NCBI RefSeq assembly: GCF_030696055.1 | Contig: NZ_JAUYNP010000052.1 | Location: forward strand, 1-38,665 | Length of the DNA stretch: 38,665 nucleotides | Source of the DNA: Pseudomonas sp. | GTDB lineage: Bacteria > Pseudomonadota > Gammaproteobacteria > Pseudomonadales > Pseudomonadaceae | Direction of reading: 5' to 3' | Shown here: piece after piece, positions 33,244 through 38,665 of the stretch | How positions within the stretch are numbered: position 1 is the stretch's first letter | Layout of the letters: the number at the start of each line of letters is the position of its first letter | Notes under the pieces: generated by a model | The model's database searches: none | Seen by the model: only the letters and a program-made list of their open reading frames with translations | Told to the model about the DNA's origin: nothing | Position numbers and translations under genes: made by a program

Positions 33244-36036
33244 ATGACACTTGCGCTGATTATCGCCTTGCCCTTTCTCGGCGCCTTACTGCCCCTGCTG
33301 GCCGAGCGCCTGGGCCGTTCGGCCTGCGCCGTGGCGGCCGCCATTGCGCCGCTGATCGCGCTGGCATTGTTGTTGTCGCAGCAGTCGGCGGTGTTCGCCG
33401 GCAAGCTGCTCAAGGTCCAGCAGGAGTGGTTGCCGGAGCTGGGCTTGAACCTCAGCCTGCGCCTGGATGGCTTGGGCTTTCTGTTCGCCTTGCTGATTTT
33501 CGGAATCGGCTTGCTGGTGATTCTCTACGCCCGCTACTACCTGGCGGAGCGCGAGCCTATGGGGCGCTTCTTTGCCTTCCTGCTGCTGTTTATGGGAGCC
33601 ATGCTCGGCGTGGTGCTCGCGGAAAATCTGCTGTTGATGCTGATGTTCTGGGAGCTGACCAGTCTGTCGTCCTTCCTGCTGATCGGTTTCTGGGGCGCGC
33701 GTAGCGATGCACGCAAAGGCGCACGTATGGCCTTGGCGGTGACCGGTGGCGGCGGTCTGGCGCTGTTTGCCGGGATTCTGCTGCTCGGCCATATAGTCGG
33801 CAGCTTCGAGCTGTCCCAGGTGCTGGCCGCCGGCCCCGCCATTCGCGCCCATGGCCTGTACCCGCTGGCCTTGATCCTGGTGCTGCTGGGCGTATTTACC
33901 AAGTCGGCGCAGTTTCCCTTCCACTTCTGGCTGCCCCACGCGATGGCGGCGCCCACCCCGGTATCGGCCTATCTGCACTCGGCGACCATGGTCAAGGCCG
34001 GGGTATTTCTGCTGGCGCGCCTGTATCCGGCGCTGGCCGACTCGGACTGGTGGTTCTACCTGGTCAGCCTCACCGGGTTGACGACCCTGCTGGTTGGGGC
34101 CGGCATGGCCCTGTTCCAGCATGACCTCAAGGGCCTGCTGGCCTATTCGACCATCAGCCACCTGGGCCTGATCACCCTGCTGTTCGGCCTGGATAGCCGC
34201 CTGGCGGCGGTGGCGGCGCTGTTTCATATCATCAACCACGCGACCTTCAAGGCCTCGCTGTTTATGGCCGCCGGGATCATCGAGCACGAGACCGGCAGCC
34301 GCGACATGCGGCGCATCAACGGCCTGTGGCAATACATGCCGCATACCGCGCTGCTGGCCATGGTGGCGGCCTCGGCTATGGCCGGGGTGCCGCTGCTCAA
34401 TGGTTTCCTGAGCAAGGAGATGTTCTTCGGCGAGACCCTCGATCAGCAGCTGCTCGGCGGCTTCAACTGGGTGATTCCGGCGGCGGCTACCCTGGCCGGG
34501 CTGTTCTCTGTGGCCTATTCGCTGCGCTTTATCCACGACGTGTTCTTCAATGGCGAGCCGATCGATCTGCCGCATTTTCCGCCCCACGAGCCGCCGCGCT
34601 ATATGAAGGTGCCGGTGGAGGTACTGGTGTTCCTCTGCCTGCTGGTGGGCATGCTGCCGGGCTACACCGTGGCGCCTCTGCTGGCGGCGGCCGCTGCGGC
34701 CACCCTGAGCGGCGAGGTGCCGAGCTACAGCCTGGCAATCTGGCACGGTTTCAACCTGCCCTTGCTGATGAGCGGCATCGCCCTGGTCGGCGGCATTCTG
34801 CTGTACAGCTGCCGTCAGCCCTTGTTTCGCTGGTACGCCGGCCTGCCGAGCCTGGATGCCAAGCTGCAGTTCGACCGGGCCGTGGTGCAGCTGGTCAGAC
34901 TCTGCCAGCTGATCACCGGTTGGCTGGAAAACGCTTCGCTGCAGCGTTATCTGGCCCTGTTGCTCGGTTCCGCGCTGGTGGTGGTGACCTGGGGCCTGGG
35001 TTCGCTGCCGCAGATCACAGGTTCCGTGGCCCTGACCGCCATCGACGGCATCAGCGCCCTGGGGCTGGGCATCATGGCCCTGGCGGCGCTGCTGACCCTG
35101 GTGTTCCACCGCCAGCGCCTGGTCGCCCTGTTGATGCTCAGCGTGGTCGGCCTGCTGGTGGCCTTGGCCTTCGCCCGCTACTCGGCCCCGGATCTGGCCC
35201 TGACCCAGCTGGCGGTGGAACTGGTGACCATCATCCTGCTGATGCTGGCGCTGTACTTTCTGCCGGCGCAGACCCCGGTGGAGTCGAGCAGTTTGCGCGG
35301 CCTGCGCGACTTTGGCCTGGCCGTCGGCAGCGGGGTGATGGTGGCCCTGCTGGTGTTTGCCGTGCTGACCCGGCCCTACCAGAGCATTTCCGCCTTCTTC
35401 CTGGCCAACAGCCTGTCTGGCGGTGGCGGCACCAACGTGGTCAACGTGATCCTGGTGGACTTTCGCGGCTTCGATACCCTGGGCGAGATCAGCGTGCTGG
35501 CGATTGCCGCGCTGGGCATCTGCGCCATGCTCGAGGGCCTGCGCCTGTTTCAGCCAACCCAGGATGCCCAGGGCCGCAGTTGGGCCCGTGAGCCTCATCC
35601 GCTGATTCTCGCCAGCCTGTCGCGCGTGCTGTTGCCGCTGGCGTTGTTGGTCTCGGTATTTATCTTCCTGCGCGGGCACAACCTGCCGGGGGGCGGCTTT
35701 ATCGCCGGGTTGATCACCGCCGTGGCCCTGATCCTGCAATACCTCGCCAGCGGCGTGCAGTGGACCCAGGCGCGCCTGCCGCTGAATTACCAGGCCATGG
35801 CCGGGCTCGGCGTGCTGATCGCTGGGTTGACCGGCCTGGGCAGCTGGCTGTTCGAGCGGCCGTTCCTGACTTCGGCCTTCGGCCATTTCCCTATCCCGCT
35901 GATCGGCGAGATCGAACTGGCCACGGCCATGCTGTTTGACCTGGGCGTGTATCTGACGGTGGTCGGCGCGACCCTGCTGATGCTCGCCAACCTGGGTAAA
36001 TTGACCCAGGCCAAAGCCGTACAGGAGGTGCTTTGA
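33244..36036 (+). CDS. shaA: Na+(K+)/H+ antiporter subunit A fused to subunit B
   Basis: 930 residues, about 23 hydrophobic helices. Residues 1-650 are NuoL/MrpA-like with the conserved Glu in [13 protein letters not shown], the Lys sites in [18 protein letters not shown] and TMVKAG, and [13 protein letters not shown]. The C-terminal 140 residues are an MrpB domain ([18 protein letters not shown]), so shaA and shaB are one gene, the Pseudomonas form. The multi-subunit complex exchanges Na+ or K+ for H+ and supports salt and alkali tolerance; in P. aeruginosa it is needed for virulence. AAGGGA lies seven bases before the ATG. First gene of the operon. Confidence 0.95.
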   Translation: MTLALIIALPFLGALLPLLAERLGRSACAVAAAIAPLIALALLLSQQSAVFAGKLLKVQQEWLPELGLNLSLRLDGLGFLFALLIFGIGLLVILYARYYLAEREPMGRFFAFLLLFMGAMLGVVLAENLLLMLMFWELTSLSSFLLIGFWGARSDARKGARMALAVTGGGGLALFAGILLLGHIVGSFELSQVLAAGPAIRAHGLYPLALILVLLGVFTKSAQFPFHFWLPHAMAAPTPVSAYLHSATMVKAGVFLLARLYPALADSDWWFYLVSLTGLTTLLVGAGMALFQHDLKGLLAYSTISHLGLITLLFGLDSRLAAVAALFHIINHATFKASLFMAAGIIEHETGSRDMRRINGLWQYMPHTALLAMVAASAMAGVPLLNGFLSKEMFFGETLDQQLLGGFNWVIPAAATLAGLFSVAYSLRFIHDVFFNGEPIDLPHFPPHEPPRYMKVPVEVLVFLCLLVGMLPGYTVAPLLAAAAAATLSGEVPSYSLAIWHGFNLPLLMSGIALVGGILLYSCRQPLFRWYAGLPSLDAKLQFDRAVVQLVRLCQLITGWLENASLQRYLALLLGSALVVVTWGLGSLPQITGSVALTAIDGISALGLGIMALAALLTLVFHRQRLVALLMLSVVGLLVALAFARYSAPDLALTQLAVELVTIILLMLALYFLPAQTPVESSSLRGLRDFGLAVGSGVMVALLVFAVLTRPYQSISAFFLANSLSGGGGTNVVNVILVDFRGFDTLGEISVLAIAALGICAMLEGLRLFQPTQDAQGRSWAREPHPLILASLSRVLLPLALLVSVFIFLRGHNLPGGGFIAGLITAVALILQYLASGVQWTQARLPLNYQAMAGLGVLIAGLTGLGSWLFERPFLTSAFGHFPIPLIGEIELATAMLFDLGVYLTVVGATLLMLANLGKLTQAKAVQEVL

Positions 36037-36037
36037 G

Positions 36038-36367
36038 ATGGAAGCCCTATTCGCCGTCACCCTCGGCATTCTCAGCGCCAGCGGCGTCTACCTGCTGCTG
36101 CGCGCCCGCACCTTCCCGGTGGTGCTGGGCCTGACGCTGATCTCCTATGCGGTCAACCTGTTCCTCTTCGCCATGGGCCGATTGCACAGCGGCGCCGTCA
36201 CTGTGATAGGCCAGGGCGGCGCCTACGCCGATCCGCTGCCGCAGGCCCTGGTGCTGACCGCCATAGTTATCGGCTTCGCCATGACCGCCTTCGTCGTGGT
36301 GCTGGCGCTGCGCAGCCTGGGCGAAACTCAGAGCGACCATGTCGACGGTCGGGAGCCCGGGCAATGA
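36038..36367 (+). CDS. shaC: Na+(K+)/H+ antiporter subunit C
   Basis: 109 residues, three hydrophobic helices, NuoK/MrpC fold. GLTLISYAVNLFLFAMGR and DPLPQALVLTAIVIGFAMTAFVVVL are the family signatures. The ATG starts one base after the shaA stop and its end overlaps shaD by four bases (ATGA), so it is translationally coupled on both sides. Confidence 0.95.
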   Translation: MEALFAVTLGILSASGVYLLLRARTFPVVLGLTLISYAVNLFLFAMGRLHSGAVTVIGQGGAYADPLPQALVLTAIVIGFAMTAFVVVLALRSLGETQSDHVDGREPGQ

Positions 36368-37869
36368 ATCACGCCTTGATCCTGCCGATCCTGCTGCCGA
36401 TGTTCGCCGGCAGCCTGCTGCTGCTCGGCGCGCGCCTGAGCCTGCGGCTCAAACGCAGCCTGTCCTTGGGCGCCACGCTGTTGCTGCTGCCCTTGAGCTG
36501 CTACTTGCTCTGGCTGGCCGACCAGGGCGTGCTGCAGGTCTATGCCGCGGGTAACTGGCGGGCGCCGTTCGGCATCATCCTGCTGCTCGACCGCCTGAGT
36601 GCGCTGATGCTGGTGCTGACCGCGGTGCTCGGCTGTTTCGCGCTGTTGTATGCGGTGCGCGGTGATGATGGGCGCGGGCCGAGTTTCCATGCCCTGTTCC
36701 AGTTCCAGTTGATGGGCATCAACGGCGCTTTTCTCACCGGCGACCTGTTCAACCTGTTCGTATTCTTCGAGATTCTGCTGATCGCCTCCTACTCGCTGCT
36801 GCTGCATGGCGGCGGGGCTGCGCGGGTGCGCGCCGGCCTGCACTATGTGCTGCTCAACCTGCTGGGTTCGGCCTTGTTCCTGCTGGCGGTGGGCGTGCTC
36901 TATGGCATCACCGGTACCCTGAATATGGCCGACATGGCTAGCAAGGTGGCGGCCGCCGGCCCGGATCAGGCGCCGCTGCTGCATGCTGCCGGCTTGCTGT
37001 TGTTGCTGGTGTTCGGCCTCAAGGCCGCCTTTGTGCCGCTGTATTTCTGGTTGCCCAGGGCCTATGCCGCGGCCAGTGCGCCGGTGGCGGCGCTGTTCGC
37101 CATCATGACCAAGGTCGGCCTGTATTCCATAGTGCGGGTCTATACGCTGATCTTCGGCGACGCCGCCGGCAGCCTGGCCCATATGGCGAATGACTGGCTG
37201 TGGCCGCTGGCCTTGCTGACCCTGGTGCTGGGCGTGATAGGCGCCCTGGCCGCCAGCAGCCTGCAGGGCCTGCTGGCCTATCTGTTGGTGGTCTCGGTGG
37301 GTACCTTGCTCGCCGGGATTGCCATAGGCACCGAACAGGCCCTGGCGGCGGCCCTGTATTACCTGATCCACAGCACCTGGATAGGCGGCGGCCTGTTCCT
37401 CTTGGCCGACCTGATCGCCCGCCAGCGCGGCGACAAGCAGGCCGAGTTGGTGCAAGGCCCGGCGTTGCAGAACCCGCATCTGCTCGGTGCCTTGTTCTTT
37501 CTCGGCGCCATTGCGGTGGCCGGCCTGCCGCCGCTCTCGGGCTTTATCGGCAAGTTGCTGCTGCTGCGTGCCCTGGAGCCGGGCCTGCAGGCGCTGCTGC
37601 TCTGGCCTGTGGTGCTGGGCGGCGGCCTGCTCACCCTGCTGGCCTTGAGCCGTGCCGGCAGCACGCTGTTCTGGCGGGTCGGCCTGAGCCAGTTGGACAG
37701 CGCCGAGCTGGACCGTGGAAGGTTGTTGGCCTGTATGGGCTTGCTGCTGCTCAGCCCACTGCTGACCGGCTTGGCGGCGCCGATCCTGAGTTATGTGCAG
37801 GCCACCGCCAGCCAGTTGCATGATCTACAGCCGTACTTACAGATCATCCAGCCTGGAGCCGCACCATGA
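36364..37869 (+). CDS. shaD: Na+(K+)/H+ antiporter subunit D
   Basis: 501 residues, about 14 helices, NuoN/MrpD family. The conserved Glu is in LFVFFEILLIASYSLL, the Lys in FGLKAAFVPLYFWLPRAYAAAS, and IMTKVGLYSIVRVYT and PPLSGFIGKLLLLRA match the family. It starts in ATGA overlap with shaC and ends in ATGA overlap with shaE. Confidence 0.95.
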   Translation: MNHALILPILLPMFAGSLLLLGARLSLRLKRSLSLGATLLLLPLSCYLLWLADQGVLQVYAAGNWRAPFGIILLLDRLSALMLVLTAVLGCFALLYAVRGDDGRGPSFHALFQFQLMGINGAFLTGDLFNLFVFFEILLIASYSLLLHGGGAARVRAGLHYVLLNLLGSALFLLAVGVLYGITGTLNMADMASKVAAAGPDQAPLLHAAGLLLLLVFGLKAAFVPLYFWLPRAYAAASAPVAALFAIMTKVGLYSIVRVYTLIFGDAAGSLAHMANDWLWPLALLTLVLGVIGALAASSLQGLLAYLLVVSVGTLLAGIAIGTEQALAAALYYLIHSTWIGGGLFLLADLIARQRGDKQAELVQGPALQNPHLLGALFFLGAIAVAGLPPLSGFIGKLLLLRALEPGLQALLLWPVVLGGGLLTLLALSRAGSTLFWRVGLSQLDSAELDRGRLLACMGLLLLSPLLTGLAAPILSYVQATASQLHDLQPYLQIIQPGAAP

Positions 37870-38369
37870 CTGCTCGTCGCTGGTTGCCCCAACCCCTGCT
37901 CAGCCTGTGCCTGCTGCTGGTCTGGCTGCTGCTGGTAAATGATTCGAGCCTGGGCCATTGGCTGCTGGGCGCGCTGCTCGGCTGGCTGATTCCATTGTTC
38001 ACTCAGCGCTTCGGCAACAGCCCGCCGCGGTTGCGCAAGCCGCTCAAGCTGGGCCTGTTCTTGCTGCGCGTGCTCGGCGACATAGTCGTGGCCAATCTGC
38101 AGGTGGCCAAGCTGATCCTTGGCCCGACCAGCAACTTGCGCCCGGCCTTCGTGGAAATCCCCATGCTGCTGGACAACCAACTGGCCCTGAGCATGCTCGC
38201 CAGCATCATTTCCCTGACCCCGGGCACCGTCTCCGCGGACCTCAGTGACGACCGCAAGACCCTGCTGGTGCACGGCCTGGATGTGGCCGATGAGGCCGCC
38301 CTGGTCGCCGAGATCAAGAGCCGCTACGAGGCGCCCCTGCTGGAGGTATTCCCATGCTCGCCTACGTGA
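37866..38369 (+). CDS. shaE: Na+(K+)/H+ antiporter subunit E
   Basis: 167 residues; two N-terminal helices (about 10-45) then a soluble domain. VLGDIVVANLQVAKLILGP and LASIISLTPGTVSADLSDD are the MrpE/MnhE hallmark blocks. Overlaps shaD by four bases and shaF by sixteen. Confidence 0.94.
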   Translation: MTARRWLPQPLLSLCLLLVWLLLVNDSSLGHWLLGALLGWLIPLFTQRFGNSPPRLRKPLKLGLFLLRVLGDIVVANLQVAKLILGPTSNLRPAFVEIPMLLDNQLALSMLASIISLTPGTVSADLSDDRKTLLVHGLDVADEAALVAEIKSRYEAPLLEVFPCSPT

Positions 38370-38623
38370 TTCCACTGTGCCTGGTGCTGCTGGGCCTTGC
38401 GCTGATCCTGTGCCTGGCGCGGCTGATCAAGGGCCCGGATCTACCCGACCGCATCCTGGCGCTGGACACTCTGTATATCAACGCCATCGCCTTGCTGGTG
38501 CTGTTCGGCATCTGGCTGGGCTCGGACCTGTACTTCGAGGCGGCGCTGCTGATCGCGGTGATGGGCTTTATCGGCACGGTGGCGGTGGCGAAGTACCTGC
38601 TGCGCGGCGACATCATCGAATGA
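38354..38623 (+). CDS. shaF: Na+(K+)/H+ antiporter subunit F
   Basis: 89 residues, three helices. RLIKGPDLPDRILALDTLYINAIALLVL is the MrpF signature. It begins within shaE. Its stop is in an ATGA context (38620-38623), where shaG would be expected to start, but the 42 bases that follow do not translate into a recognisable ShaG N-terminus in any frame. Confidence 0.94.
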   Translation: MLAYVIPLCLVLLGLALILCLARLIKGPDLPDRILALDTLYINAIALLVLFGIWLGSDLYFEAALLIAVMGFIGTVAVAKYLLRGDIIE

Positions 38624-38665
38624 GAACGAGTTTACGATCTGCTGTGCGTCGGCCCTGCTGCGTTA

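Noticed and set aside
33286..36069. Open frame of 927 codons on the minus strand opposite shaA
   Set aside because: Gln/His/Gly/Arg-rich translation without family features, exactly antisense to a well-matched membrane protein; a GC-rich codon shadow.

Overview
The window is GC-rich chromosomal DNA from a Pseudomonas-type gammaproteobacterium. Individual proteins read as close Pseudomonas relatives (MotY, the QuiP acylase, CapB cold-shock protein, DUF6231-like protein, fused ShaA). From memory, the gene order matches two blocks of the P. aeruginosa chromosome, around PA3480-PA3496 plus PA3524-PA3527 and around PA1032-PA1059, joined here in one stretch. I see no rRNA, tRNA, CRISPR array, prophage or transposase gene. 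Nearly all of it is core housekeeping and envelope DNA.

Layout. 1-3.4 kb: start of pyrC (reverse), motY, argG, gloA and a small acidic protein. 3.5-8.0 kb (reverse): rsxA-rsxB-rsxD-rsxG-rsxE-nth, a tightly overlapping operon for a membrane electron-transfer complex, ending in endonuclease III. 8.1-12.8 kb: metG (reverse), then apbC, capB and dcd; a heptanucleotide tandem array lies between the divergent metG and apbC. 12.9-15.5 kb (reverse): a small K+ channel-like protein, an AI-2E family exporter and a nadE copy with an internal deletion. 15.8-21.1 kb: quiP, a LEA2 lipoprotein, a His-rich SEC-C miniprotein, a hypothetical protein, a YchJ family protein and a DUF6231-like protein. 21.2-24.6 kb: two duplicated OmpA-family lipoproteins, a DUF1145 protein, a collagen-like exported protein and a CopD-like membrane protein. 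24.7-32.9 kb: dinG, a GH50 agarase-like glycosidase, a serine hydrolase, a third OmpA-family lipoprotein, a 266-bp repeat with perfect 19-bp terminal inverted repeats, pdxH and slyB. 33.2-38.6 kb: shaA(B)-shaC-shaD-shaE-shaF, a Na+(K+)/H+ antiporter operon whose shaG is not recognisable in the last 42 bases.

The most unusual item is the rsx operon. It has no rsxC. RsxB carries a long coiled-coil tail resembling the C-terminal repeats of RsxC. RsxA and RsxE have lost three of the four cysteines expected to hold their shared [2Fe-2S] cluster. The flavin attachment motifs of RsxD and RsxG and all RsxB cluster cysteines are intact. This looks like a rebuilt, NADH-module-less Rsx machine rather than simple decay. 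Other points of note are the nadE copy without its ATP-binding PP-loop, the structured repeat directly upstream of pdxH, a CTG-N10-CAG SOS-like box in front of dinG, and a strong preference for ATA-GTC over ATC-GTC for Ile-Val pairs.
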